Shown piece by piece: positions 1-8,913 of a stretch of DNA of 64,000 bases (the first letter of the stretch is position 1; each line of letters begins with the position of its first letter). The notes beneath the pieces are model-generated. The model was not told where the DNA came from. It worked only from the letters and a program-made list of their open reading frames with translations, and ran no database searches. Origin of the DNA: Cephaloticoccus sp. (lineage in GTDB: Bacteria > Verrucomicrobiota > Verrucomicrobiia > Opitutales > Opitutaceae); contig JAURHD010000002.1 of NCBI GenBank assembly GCA_030833445.1, positions 186,001 through 250,000 of the forward strand, given 5' to 3'. The position numbers and the translations under genes are program-made.

Positions 1-171
1 GGCGAGGGCTTGGGCATCGGTGTTGAGCACGGTCATTTGCAACCGCTCCAGATTTTCCATCTTCAGCCGGTCGACGGCATTCGAGCCCGCTCCACCCACC
101 CCGATCAGTTTGATGGTGATGTTGGGATCACCCGGGTTGACGGTTTCCAAGGGAAGTTCGTTGAGATTCAT
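1..171 (-). CDS. ftsZ: Cell division protein FtsZ, N-terminal 57 codons (cut by window edge)
   Basis: Tubulin-like GTPase that polymerises into the Z-ring at midcell. Only the amino end is present. After a short leader (MNLNELPLE) comes the first FtsZ nucleotide-binding strand and loop, IKLIGVGGAGSNAVDR, then the expected region with the NTDAQAL motif. The ATG at 171 lies 5 bases after the ftsA stop, so it is the last visible gene of the dcw operon, in the usual ftsQ-ftsA-ftsZ order. The GTPase signature and the C-terminal tail lie outside the window. Confidence 0.95.
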   Translation of the reverse strand, partial: MNLNELPLETVNPGDPNITIKLIGVGGAGSNAVDRLKMENLERLQMTVLNTDAQALA

Positions 172-176
172 GGCGC

Positions 177-1391
177 TCAGGAATTGGCGAACAGTTTGGT
201 AATGCCGCGGAGGAATCCGGTTCGGCGACGACTCGATCCGAGGCGTTGCGTATGGGATTGCACCCCGTAGTAGAGTAAGCCCAAGGCGGTGTTGTAACCC
301 GGGTCCCGGAGGTTCTCGGCCACCCACGCGGGGGTTTCGCCCAGATGAACCGGCACGTTGTAGATCTTGGCGGCGGCTTCGGCGATTCCGGTCAACTTGG
401 CGGTTCCGCCCGTCAACACGACCCCGCCGCTGCAATTGTCCACCGTGAAGGCGCCGCCTAATTTCTTCTTCACTACCTCAAGGATTTCCCAAGCCCGGGC
501 CGAGGTGATTTGCTCGATCGCATGCCGGGAGAATTGCCGGTCACCAATGGCGAAATTGCCATCCAGCCAGACTTTTTCCGTCTTGTCGCGAGTTTGCACA
601 ATCGCCCGTCCGTAACGCAATTTGAGTTTCTCCGCCTGCCCTTCCGTCAAACGCAGTCCGATACTCAAGTCATTAGTCAAATGGGTTCCGCCTACGGGTA
701 GCACCCCGGTGGTGTGCGGCACGCCATCGCGATAGAGGACGTAATCGGTCGTGCCGGCCCCGATATCAATGGCCAGCACGCCATGCTGACGCTCTTCCGG
801 CGTGGTCACCATGTGGCCGGAAGCCAGGCTGGAAAGGACGAGTTCGCTGACTTCCAGGTTGAATCCGCGGATCACGTGGATCGTATCGGCCAAGCGCTGT
901 TCCTGGCCATGCACCGTCCAATACCCGACATCTAAACGCTGCCCCACCAAGTGTTCGGGCGAGGTTGGCACCAACCGGCCATCCACCCGGAACGGGCGCC
1001 GGATGTGATGCACCACCATGCGACCTTTCGGCAATTCCTTGGCTCGGGCCAGTTCACAGACGGTGCGGATATCCTCGGACCCAATCATGTTGTCCGCCGC
1101 TTTCACACTGACGGAGGATTCATTGTAGAAGCCCTCCAAGTGGCCACCAGTCTGGGCGAGAAATACCGTATCCGTGCGTTCACCCGCCTCGCGTTCCGCC
1201 TGCTCGAGCGCGCTGTGGGTGCATTCGCTGGCGGCCTTGTAGTCGACGACCGTGCCCTTGATCACGCCGCGCGACTGACACTCACCCCGGCCGATGATGG
1301 CGAGTTCGCGACCGGTGTATTCACCGATCAGCACTGTTACTTTGGAGGTGCCGATTTCGACGGCACCGATAAAATGGGGACTAGAGCTCAA
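177..1391 (-). CDS. ftsA: Cell division protein FtsA
   Basis: Actin-fold ATPase that tethers FtsZ to the membrane and recruits later division proteins. The 404 residues show the phosphate-1 motif VEIGTSK (11-17), the phosphate-2 motif DIGAGTTD (209-216) and an adenosine-loop-like VVLTGGTAKL. The last about 17 residues (RTGFLRGITKLFANS) match the conserved amphipathic membrane-targeting helix. The start is a TTG at 1391 that overlaps the end of ftsQ by 11 bases; no ATG gives a complete N-terminus, so the TTG is favoured. Length and order are normal for the family. Confidence 0.93.
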   Translation of the reverse strand: MSSSPHFIGAVEIGTSKVTVLIGEYTGRELAIIGRGECQSRGVIKGTVVDYKAASECTHSALEQAEREAGERTDTVFLAQTGGHLEGFYNESSVSVKAADNMIGSEDIRTVCELARAKELPKGRMVVHHIRRPFRVDGRLVPTSPEHLVGQRLDVGYWTVHGQEQRLADTIHVIRGFNLEVSELVLSSLASGHMVTTPEERQHGVLAIDIGAGTTDYVLYRDGVPHTTGVLPVGGTHLTNDLSIGLRLTEGQAEKLKLRYGRAIVQTRDKTEKVWLDGNFAIGDRQFSRHAIEQITSARAWEILEVVKKKLGGAFTVDNCSGGVVLTGGTAKLTGIAEAAAKIYNVPVHLGETPAWVAENLRDPGYNTALGLLYYGVQSHTQRLGSSRRRTGFLRGITKLFANS

Positions 1392-2385
1392 TGGTCTTGG
1401 GACGGGTTGGCTTGAATAGTGATTTTGCGGGAGCGTTCTGCTTTGGCGCCAGATTCTGCCCGGGCCGCGGTTCGCTGAAGGTTACCGGCACTTGGATACG
1501 TCCGTCGGTCATGCGTCCCACCGCGAGATTGATCTCGGTTACGGGTTGGTCGGCCTGAGCCCGCACGGAATCGATCAATACGTCCAGTTGAGCAATCTGG
1601 CGCAGAAAATCCGCGGAATTATTGGCGAGGAAAATGATGCGTTCGATGTTGGACGCGCGCACCTCAATTACTCGGTCGGCTTCGAGCCGGGCCAATGAGA
1701 CAACCTTCCATGTTTGATAGAGGTGGGGTGCTTCATTGCGAGCCGTAGCCAGCAGATCAGCCACCACGCTCATGTCGGCAATCGGCTGCAATTTGTCACC
1801 TACCTTGGCCAGCCGGATACCGTCCAAAAAGGGCAACGTGCCCATGAGCGATCGATCGTAACCACGGCCATCATAAACCACGCCGTCCCGCGCCACCAGT
1901 AACGGCCGCGGAGCGCCTCCGCCCAATTGGGCATTCACGAGGGCGACAGGGGAACGTTCGGCCAAGGTGATTTCCAAAGTGCTGGGGAATTTACGAGCCA
2001 CCGTTGCACTGAGCACCTGGTCGTCGGCCAGTAATGTGGTCCGCAGGGCATCGATATCGAGCTCCATCAGGGTCGCCTTGGCCGGCAGCGCGAGTGTGCG
2101 GGTGATCCAAGCCTGATCCAGCACCCCATCGGTGCGCAGCATGATTTCCTTGATCGGGACGGTGTCCACGACTGCTGAAATTTTGCGCGGATCCTCATTA
2201 AAGAATTCAGTGAAGACCAGAATACCGCCGACAATTACCACCATGGCCACTACGGCTGCCGTGACCCGAAAGACGGTCATGAACATCCGTTTGCGTCCAC
2301 CCTGTGACATCGCGCGCGGTTTTACCTGCTGCGGTATATCGCGCCAGGAGCGGGTCGTCGGTTGTTTTGGGTTGGACTTACTCAC
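1381..2385 (-). CDS. ftsQ: Cell division protein FtsQ (POTRA domain)
   Basis: Bitopic divisome protein linking early and late division proteins. It has a basic cytoplasmic tail (about 1-38), one transmembrane helix (about 40-62), a POTRA-like region (PIKEIMLRTDGV to KFPSTLEITLAERSPVA) and an FtsQ-type beta domain with DGVVYD and LPFLDG. The GTG at 2385 sits one base after the ddl stop and is favoured. A TTG at 2412, inside ddl, would add nine residues. It ends in TAG. The low primary similarity usual for FtsQ makes gene order an important part of the call. Confidence 0.85.
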   Translation of the reverse strand: MSKSNPKQPTTRSWRDIPQQVKPRAMSQGGRKRMFMTVFRVTAAVVAMVVIVGGILVFTEFFNEDPRKISAVVDTVPIKEIMLRTDGVLDQAWITRTLALPAKATLMELDIDALRTTLLADDQVLSATVARKFPSTLEITLAERSPVALVNAQLGGGAPRPLLVARDGVVYDGRGYDRSLMGTLPFLDGIRLAKVGDKLQPIADMSVVADLLATARNEAPHLYQTWKVVSLARLEADRVIEVRASNIERIIFLANNSADFLRQIAQLDVLIDSVRAQADQPVTEINLAVGRMTDGRIQVPVTFSEPRPGQNLAPKQNAPAKSLFKPTRPKTIEL

Positions 2386-2386
2386 G

Positions 2387-3316
2387 TTAGATAGCAGTAG
2401 CCGCTGTTCCAAAACGTTGCACAGCAGGTGTCACCAATTCCCGAACCAACGCCGCGAAATCCAGTCCCACACACTGTGCACTCATCGGCAGCAGACTCGT
2501 TTCTTTCATGCCGGGCAGCGTGTTGATTTCGAGCAAATAAAGTTCGCTCGTTGCAGAAAGCATGAAGTCCACTCGCGCATAATCACGGCAATCACAGGTC
2601 GTGAACGCCGTCTCCGCCGCCGCTTGCACTTTGGCAGTTAATTTTTCTTCCAATGGCGCCGGGGCAAAATACTCCGTCATGCCCTTCGTATATTTGCTGG
2701 TGTAATCATAGACGCCCGAACGCGGCCGTATCTCCACCACGCCCAACGCCCGACCGTTCAGCACGCCGATGGATAGTTCCCGACCCATGATCCGTTCCTC
2801 GATCAACCATTCACCAGTATTGATTTCTGCCAAGGCCGCCGACAGATCCGCGCGATTCTTTATCAGGCGCAATCCCACGCTGCTGCCTTCCGCATTCGGT
2901 TTGACGACCAGGTTATCACCCAAATCCGCCATCACTTCGTCAACCGAAGGTTTTTGATTGGCTTTGAACAGGATTTCCCGCGGTCCACCCACTCCCTTGC
3001 CGGCCAGCAAGGCTTTGGTCCGCGTCTTGTTCATCGTCAGCGCACTGCTGGCCACGCCACAACCAGCATAATGCACCCCGGCATTCTCCAAGAGTTGCTG
3101 CATGCCGCCATCTTCACCAAAAGTGCCGTGCAGCGTGGAGAAAACCACATCCCGCGAGCGATCCAGTCCTGCCGGCAAGGCATCTGTCGTGACTTCCAAT
3201 ATGCGCGTGGGAAAAGAGCGGCTCAAAGCGGAGGCACAGGCCCGGCCGGAACCGAGGGACACTTCACGCTCGGCGGAACTGCCACCGGCCAATACGACGA
3301 TCACAGGTTTATTCAT
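2387..3316 (-). CDS. ddl: D-alanine--D-alanine ligase
   Basis: ATP-grasp enzyme that makes D-Ala-D-Ala for the peptidoglycan stem peptide. The start region PVIVVLAGGSSAEREVSLGSG is the typical Ddl N-terminal loop. ATP-grasp features follow: VVKPNAEGSSVGL, EERIMGRELSIGVL, and the metal-binding EINTLPGM near the end. The ATG at 3316 overlaps the murC-murB stop as ATGA and has a strong GGAGG ribosome site just upstream, so it is preferred over the upstream in-frame start at 3331. At 309 residues it is normal length. Confidence 0.95.
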   Translation of the reverse strand: MNKPVIVVLAGGSSAEREVSLGSGRACASALSRSFPTRILEVTTDALPAGLDRSRDVVFSTLHGTFGEDGGMQQLLENAGVHYAGCGVASSALTMNKTRTKALLAGKGVGGPREILFKANQKPSVDEVMADLGDNLVVKPNAEGSSVGLRLIKNRADLSAALAEINTGEWLIEERIMGRELSIGVLNGRALGVVEIRPRSGVYDYTSKYTKGMTEYFAPAPLEEKLTAKVQAAAETAFTTCDCRDYARVDFMLSATSELYLLEINTLPGMKETSLLPMSAQCVGLDFAALVRELVTPAVQRFGTAATAI

Positions 3317-5619
3317 AGGAAATCCTCCCACTTGCGCCCAAAAAGCTGGGCCTCCGGTTCCAAAGTGACCCCACGACTGGCTTGCACTTTTCGCCGCACT
3401 TGCTGCACCAGAGCCATGACTTCGGCCCCCGTGGCCCGGCCGCGGTTCACAATGAAATTCGCGTGCACCGGCGAGACTTCGGCATCACCGATCCGTTCGC
3501 CCTTGAGTCCGGATTCATCAATCAACTTGCCCGCCGAACCGTTGGGCGGGTTTTTGAAAATGCAGCCTGCACTCGGTTCGCGCGGCTGGGACTCCTGTCG
3601 TTTCTTCCGGTAGACATCAATTTGTCGGTTAACTGTGTCCGCATCCGCCGCCGATGCCGGTCGGAGCAACGCGCCCAAGGCAATGGCCTGATCCAGATCG
3701 GCACAATGCCGGTAGGTCACATGCATATCCGCCTTCTTTAGCGTCACGACATCTCCCTGCCGGTTCATCAACCGGACTTCCTCAACAATATCGAACATCC
3801 AACCGCCCATGGCCCCGGCATTCATCCGTAACGCTCCGCCGACATTGCCGGGAATACCTTCTAAAAATTCAAATCCGACCAATCCGGCCTTGGCGGCGAG
3901 ACCGCATAGGTTTTTCAAACGCAGACCGGAACCGACCCAGACGCGGCCTTCATCCTTCGGTGTAAATTCCGACCAATGCGCATGGGCCATGCTGACCACG
4001 AGGCCGTCGACCCCTGCATCCGCCACGATCAGATTCGATCCACGTCCGAGGGGATGCACCGGCACTCCGTGTTTGGCGGCGGCACGAAGCAACACTTTCA
4101 GGTCGGACTCATTGGCCGGTTCGGCGTAGACTCGGGCTGCTCCCCCCACTCGCATCGTCGTCTTGTTCGCCAGGGGTTCTTCCAAGGTCAATTTCATCCC
4201 GGGAGATAGCTCCGGCTTGATCACATCCACAAAGTGCGACCAACGCATCCGCGTGCGACCCGCCAGCCAAGACCTTGCCATCTGATCTATGTTACCTGCC
4301 CCCACAAACACGACCGTATCACCCGGGCGAACCGAATTGTTCAGGTTTTCAACCAGCATCTCCACACTTCTCAAATATGCACTGTCTACGGCCAGGGTTG
4401 CGGGAATCAGTGCAACCAAATCCGCCGTGCCTCCACCCTCCACGGGCAATTCACCCGCGCCATACACATCCAACAGGAAAAGCTGATCCGCCACGGACAA
4501 TGATTCGGCAAACTCAGCTTTAAACTGCGCAGTGCGACTGTAGCGGTGTGGCTGGAATATGACGATCAAACGGCCCGCAACCGCCACTTGTTGCCGTAGG
4601 TCACCCAACAACGCCTTTATCTCTGCTGGATGATGCGCGTAATCCTCAATCACAGTCAGTCCATCGGTCCGGGATAAGACGGATTGACGCCGCCGGACGC
4701 CGGGAAATTGGGCCAATGCGTCGGGCTTTAAGGCTGCACCCATCAATTGCGCCGCGGCCAAGGCTCCCGTCGCATTGCTAGCATTGAACTCGCCGCGCGC
4801 CTTGACCGACTGCGACTGCACAGAAAATTTGCCGGCCAGTTCAAGTTTCAGGCCATCGGGCGTGTTCCCAGTGGAAACCAGCCCAAAGTCACCGGATTTG
4901 CCATAAGTATAACGCGGAGCCGGACCAGAGTGCTTGAGTCCGGCACTTTGCACACAGGTTTGATTCAACAACACCGCCCCTCGAGTGCGGGCAAAGAGGG
5001 CCGCAAAGGTCGCGGTCAATTGATCAGCCTGGCGGTAATGATCCACGTGATCCCAATCCAAGTTCACCACCAAGGTGATTTCGGGGGAGAAATTTGCGAT
5101 GGTGCCGTCACTCTCATCGATCTCGGCCACGATCCAAGGGGTGCGGCCGACTGCGGCGGGAGGAATGGCCGGATCGGCAAACAGTCCGCCCAAAACATAA
5201 CCCGCTTCAAGCCCCGCCGACCGTAATGCGGTAATCAACATGGCGGTCGTAGTCGTTTTGCCGTGGGACCCGCAGACGGCCACCAATTTCCGGTCCCGCA
5301 CCACCTCGGCGAGCATTTCACCACGCCGCACTTGTTTAAGCCCACGTTGATTGGCTGCCTGCAGTGTTGGATGCCGGGCACTAATCGCGGATGACAAGAC
5401 CACGAGGTCACATTCATCGGGCAACCCGCCCAACACGATCCCGGCCCGACGCAATTGCAGCGCCACATCTTCACTCAGTGAGTCGTCCTCCCCGGTCACC
5501 GTGTAGCCCATTCCAGTCAGCAAAATCGCCAACGGGGCGAGTCCCATGCCGCCGATGCCCACACCATGAATCCGGGTGACGCTGCCGCCAAACAATTGTG
5601 ACGGAGCCGATGCATTCAT
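3313..5619 (-). CDS. murC-murB: Fused UDP-MurNAc--L-alanine ligase / UDP-GlcNAc-enolpyruvate reductase (MurC-MurB)
   Basis: One 768-residue protein carries two consecutive cytoplasmic steps of UDP-MurNAc-peptide synthesis in inverse order: reductase MurB at the C-terminus supplies the substrate of ligase MurC at the N-terminus. MurC (about 1-455) has the Rossmann start HGVGIGGMG, the P-loop GSHGKTTTT (117-125), EIDESDGT and EDYAHHPAEI. MurB (about 470-768) starts with PLANKTTMRVGG, then has GRGSNLIVAD and LEGIPGNVGGALRMNAGA. The proton-donor position is cysteine 686 (SAGCIFKNP) rather than the serine of E. coli MurB, and LEPEAQ holds the C-terminal acid (756). No stop or frameshift separates the halves. 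The ATG overlaps the murG stop as ATGA. Confidence 0.95.
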   Translation of the reverse strand: MNASAPSQLFGGSVTRIHGVGIGGMGLAPLAILLTGMGYTVTGEDDSLSEDVALQLRRAGIVLGGLPDECDLVVLSSAISARHPTLQAANQRGLKQVRRGEMLAEVVRDRKLVAVCGSHGKTTTTAMLITALRSAGLEAGYVLGGLFADPAIPPAAVGRTPWIVAEIDESDGTIANFSPEITLVVNLDWDHVDHYRQADQLTATFAALFARTRGAVLLNQTCVQSAGLKHSGPAPRYTYGKSGDFGLVSTGNTPDGLKLELAGKFSVQSQSVKARGEFNASNATGALAAAQLMGAALKPDALAQFPGVRRRQSVLSRTDGLTVIEDYAHHPAEIKALLGDLRQQVAVAGRLIVIFQPHRYSRTAQFKAEFAESLSVADQLFLLDVYGAGELPVEGGGTADLVALIPATLAVDSAYLRSVEMLVENLNNSVRPGDTVVFVGAGNIDQMARSWLAGRTRMRWSHFVDVIKPELSPGMKLTLEEPLANKTTMRVGGAARVYAEPANESDLKVLLRAAAKHGVPVHPLGRGSNLIVADAGVDGLVVSMAHAHWSEFTPKDEGRVWVGSGLRLKNLCGLAAKAGLVGFEFLEGIPGNVGGALRMNAGAMGGWMFDIVEEVRLMNRQGDVVTLKKADMHVTYRHCADLDQAIALGALLRPASAADADTVNRQIDVYRKKRQESQPREPSAGCIFKNPPNGSAGKLIDESGLKGERIGDAEVSPVHANFIVNRGRATGAEVMALVQQVRRKVQASRGVTLEPEAQLFGRKWEDFL

Positions 5620-6746
5620 GCGATTACCGGCCTTTCACAAGTTGGCGGACCATCGTTGCGCGGTGCGCAGATATCCTCCAGATCGGTCAGTAGCACCTCC
5701 AAAGGACTAGCCCGATCCATCCGTTGCAAATTCGTCCGAAAGCGGCGCAACAACCAGTCATTGAAAATGGTATCGAAGACTTCGGCCTGTAAATTACCCA
5801 AATTGGATTGCTCCACCACAATGCCCCCACCCTGACGCTCAAGGAAGGAGGCATTCGCACGTTGATGATCATCGGCGGACTGGGGAAACGGCACCAAAAT
5901 CGCCGGGGTCGTGCACCGGATCAGTTCTGCAATTGTGCCGGCTCCTGCTCGGGCCACGACCAAGTCCGCGGCGGATAGCAGCTCCGCCACCCGGTCACTG
6001 AATGGCACAAACACGGCCTTTACCTGGCCACCGGTGCGGGATGGAAACTCGATCGTCTCCGCCTCACCATTGGATGGACCGGTCACGCAATAAATTTGGA
6101 TGCCTTCCGCCGCGAATGACTCGGCATGGCTTCTCATCCACCTATTCAAGGGCAGTGAACCTTGGCTTCCCGCGAACACCGCAAGCACATTGAGACTGGG
6201 ATCCAACCCGAGTGACTTGCGGGCATCCCCCACTGCCAACCGGCGAATTTCACGTCGCACCGGCATTCCCACATAGCGGATATGGCGCGCCCGCACACTG
6301 GTAAGTCTCACGCCGGGTGGTAGGTAGACGCGCTTGGCAAACCCGCCCAAAGTGCGCACCGCGAGACCCGGCACCCGATTGGACTCATGCAAAGCCACCG
6401 GAATTTTTCTCAACCAGCCGGCGAGTGTCACCCCGGCAGAAGTAAATCCGCCAAAGGCCACGATACCATTCGGCTGCTCCGATCCCACCAAACGAAAGCA
6501 AAAGAGAAATCCCTTGGCTTGGCTGAAGACGAATTTGATAAAGCGGACCGGGTTCAATGAAAACGCCGTGCCAGGCACACGCAGAAAAGTGAAATGCGGA
6601 TATTTTTCCACCAGCCGCGCATCCACTTTCTTCTGGCTGATCAACAAGATGACTTCGTGGCCGCTGCCGACCAAGCCTTCGGCCAAGGCGATGCCTGGCG
6701 AAAGGTGTCCGCCGGTGCCGCCGCAGGAAATGATGTATTTACTCAC
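5616..6746 (-). CDS. murG: Undecaprenyl-PP-MurNAc-pentapeptide GlcNAc transferase MurG
   Basis: Peripheral membrane GT28 glycosyltransferase that converts lipid I to lipid II on the cytoplasmic face. The N-terminus YIISCGGTGGHLSPGIALAE is the first glycine-rich acceptor loop, HESNRVPGLA is the conserved second motif, and VFAGSQGSLPLNR plus LVVARAGAGTIAEL form the UDP-GlcNAc site. The GTG at 6746 forms a GTGA overlap with the ftsW stop and places the first loop close to the start as in other MurG proteins; an upstream in-frame ATG at 6800 would add 18 unlikely residues. 376 residues. Confidence 0.94.
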   Translation of the reverse strand: MSKYIISCGGTGGHLSPGIALAEGLVGSGHEVILLISQKKVDARLVEKYPHFTFLRVPGTAFSLNPVRFIKFVFSQAKGFLFCFRLVGSEQPNGIVAFGGFTSAGVTLAGWLRKIPVALHESNRVPGLAVRTLGGFAKRVYLPPGVRLTSVRARHIRYVGMPVRREIRRLAVGDARKSLGLDPSLNVLAVFAGSQGSLPLNRWMRSHAESFAAEGIQIYCVTGPSNGEAETIEFPSRTGGQVKAVFVPFSDRVAELLSAADLVVARAGAGTIAELIRCTTPAILVPFPQSADDHQRANASFLERQGGGIVVEQSNLGNLQAEVFDTIFNDWLLRRFRTNLQRMDRASPLEVLLTDLEDICAPRNDGPPTCERPVIA

Positions 6747-7906
6747 GCTAACACCTCCCGCATCGAACGACTTTGGCGCGACAATCCGGTTCGCGGCCAA
6801 GCGCGTTGGGTATTGATGATGATCCCGATCAACATGGCCATCAGCAGGAGATTGGAAAGACCGGCACTGATGAACGGCAGTGACATACCCTTGGTGGGAA
6901 AGATGCCCGTCACGACCCCGAGATTAATGATGGCCTGCAGGCAAATCATGAGCAGACAACCGGTAACCAGGAGATATTGAAACAGGTTTGGCGCCCGCCG
7001 CAGGTGGATGATACCGGCGATGAAGATAATCGTGAAGACTACCACGATTCCCATCGTGAACCACAGACCCAGCTCTTCCGCCACGATGGCTAGGATGAAA
7101 TCGGTGTGAGCTTCAGGCAGGTAATTAAGTTGCTGGCGCCCTTGGCCGAGGCCGACTCCATCCACCCCGCCCGCCGCAAATGCCGCCAAGGCCTGATACA
7201 ATTGATACGTGCCGTCCTGCTTGTTACCTTCCACATCCAGAAAGGCGGTTATCCGGTGCAACCGGTTGGGATTGTGGATCACCAATACCGCAAAGGCCAG
7301 CAACACAACGGCAATGGTGGGCAAGACATAGCGCCACTTGGCCCCGGCGAGGAAAAGCAGCAGCATCCCCACGGCCACCACCAAAGCAGCCGTGCCGAAA
7401 TCCGGCTCGAGGATAATCAGTCCCGCAAATGCGAGGATGATTCCGATCGGCATCAGGTAACCCCGTTTGAATTCGTCGATCCGGGTCTGATTGATGGCAA
7501 GGTAGTGCGCGAGGCAGAACACCATCGAGAGTTTGGCAAACTCCGATATCTGCAAGCGCATCGATCCGATCCCAAGCCATCGTTTGCTACCCTTCACCTC
7601 AATACCGATGTGCGGCACCAAAACCAAGATTAGCAGAATCCCCGTTGCGGCCGCCATCAGCACCACATAGCGCCGGGCATAATCGAGGTTTACCCGACTG
7701 GTCACATAGCAAACGACTGCAGCCATCGCCACCCCGAGCAATTGCTTGCTGAGGTAATAGTAAGGGCCCTGTGCAAACGACGCGCTCGCACTAAAGAGGA
7801 TGGTCAGACCGAGGATGGTCAACCCCACGGCGCACACCACGATAATGGCAGCGGGATTCAGCACGAACCGCGGCCTGGTCGTATCGGCAGAAGTGGTGCG
7901 CGCCAT
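6743..7906 (-). CDS. ftsW: SEDS-family peptidoglycan glycosyltransferase FtsW
   Basis: Polytopic SEDS glycosyltransferase that works with the division PBP to polymerise septal glycan. The 387-residue protein shows about ten hydrophobic segments, the family segment GSKRWLGIGSMRLQISEFAKL, the LEPDFGTA loop, and GLGQGRQQLNYLPEAHTDFI in the large periplasmic loop. TKGMSLPFISAGLSNLL is the conserved penultimate helix region. It lies between murG and a LysM gene, not beside murD as is common. ATG at 7906 follows the LysM gene stop by 8 bases. Confidence 0.94.
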   Translation of the reverse strand: MARTTSADTTRPRFVLNPAAIIVVCAVGLTILGLTILFSASASFAQGPYYYLSKQLLGVAMAAVVCYVTSRVNLDYARRYVVLMAAATGILLILVLVPHIGIEVKGSKRWLGIGSMRLQISEFAKLSMVFCLAHYLAINQTRIDEFKRGYLMPIGIILAFAGLIILEPDFGTAALVVAVGMLLLFLAGAKWRYVLPTIAVVLLAFAVLVIHNPNRLHRITAFLDVEGNKQDGTYQLYQALAAFAAGGVDGVGLGQGRQQLNYLPEAHTDFILAIVAEELGLWFTMGIVVVFTIIFIAGIIHLRRAPNLFQYLLVTGCLLMICLQAIINLGVVTGIFPTKGMSLPFISAGLSNLLLMAMLIGIIINTQRAWPRTGLSRQSRSMREVLA

Positions 7907-7914
7907 CGAACAGC

Positions 7915-8880
7915 TCAGTAAGTTTGGGGTCCGGAGGTTTCCTCAACTTGGATCACAGGGGCATCTCCGGGATCATTGACAAAGCCTTCATCCAAGGGCC
8001 GATCCATCGGCGGCGGGGTAAAGATAACCGGGTTGTTTACTGGCTGAACCGGGGAATTTGTCACCGGCGAATTCGATACAGGAGCCGGTGCGGGTTTGGT
8101 TTCCGCCGGTTTGGGCGTGGTCGTGGCCACCGGAGCGCTCCAGCCGGGGATGACCAATGACTGGCCGGGACGAATCTTGGCCGGATCACTGATATTATTG
8201 GCGGTGGCGACATCGCCCATCTTCACCTGATACTTGCGCGCAATCCCACCGAGCGTCTCACCCGACTTAACGACGTGTGTGATGGATTCTTTGCTCGATG
8301 TGCTGGCGGCCTTGGTTTCAACCGCCTTGGTTTCCACTGCGACCGTAGCCGGAGTGTTCGAAACTGATTTTCCCGGTATGATTAGCTTCTGGCCCAATTG
8401 CAGCGTTGAGCTGGCCCGTAGATTATTTGCGGCAGAAAGTTCTACCACCGACAAACCGTTCCGCTTGGCGATGGACCAAAGACTGTCCCCACGCACCACC
8501 GTGTAGGTGGTTACCGGCAACACGTCTGCCACCGGTTCGGCCTTGAGTGCACCTGCCACTGCCGTGTTGGGTCGGGTGGGACTATAACGACCATCATTGG
8601 CAACCGCTGGAGCATCCGGATTGAAAAACAAGGGTGCATTGGTAATCGGCGAATCGGAATCCGTCGCATTAATCTGGGTGGAAGCATAATCACCGGATGA
8701 ACCCGATGAATAGTCGTTCGAGAGATTTGGCACCGACACCATTGGTTCCGGCGTAGACGCCACCGTATCCGCCGGGGTCACCCGCTTGCTGGTGGTGCTG
8801 CAGCCGGGATTCGCAAAAATAAGAATCAAGGCGACGACATGGATGCCCGCCACGATGCCGAATATTTTCAGTAGTTTCAT
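7915..8880 (-). CDS. Membrane-anchored protein with two LysM domains, inside the dcw cluster
   Basis: The 321-residue protein begins with one hydrophobic helix (about 7-24) followed by NPGCSTT, which resembles a lipobox but lacks the usual small/aliphatic pattern; it could be a lipoprotein or a signal anchor. A Ser/Pro/Thr-rich spacer leads to LysM 1 (about 126-169, TYTVVRGDSLWSIAKRNGLS) and LysM 2 (about 201-245, THVVKSGETLGGIARKYQVK), then a Pro/Thr-rich tail. LysM domains bind GlcNAc in peptidoglycan. No catalytic domain is visible, so a scaffold or septal targeting role is inference. It is cotranscribed between murD and ftsW. Confidence 0.85.
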   Translation of the reverse strand: MKLLKIFGIVAGIHVVALILIFANPGCSTTSKRVTPADTVASTPEPMVSVPNLSNDYSSGSSGDYASTQINATDSDSPITNAPLFFNPDAPAVANDGRYSPTRPNTAVAGALKAEPVADVLPVTTYTVVRGDSLWSIAKRNGLSVVELSAANNLRASSTLQLGQKLIIPGKSVSNTPATVAVETKAVETKAASTSSKESITHVVKSGETLGGIARKYQVKMGDVATANNISDPAKIRPGQSLVIPGWSAPVATTTPKPAETKPAPAPVSNSPVTNSPVQPVNNPVIFTPPPMDRPLDEGFVNDPGDAPVIQVEETSGPQTY

Positions 8881-8913
8881 GATATCAGTGTGGTTTGGTT
8901 GTTTATTTAAATA

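Noticed and set aside
5616-6800. Longer MurG start at 6800.
   Set aside because: It would overlap ftsW by 58 bases and add residues before the conserved first loop; the GTGA overlap at 6746 is a better start.
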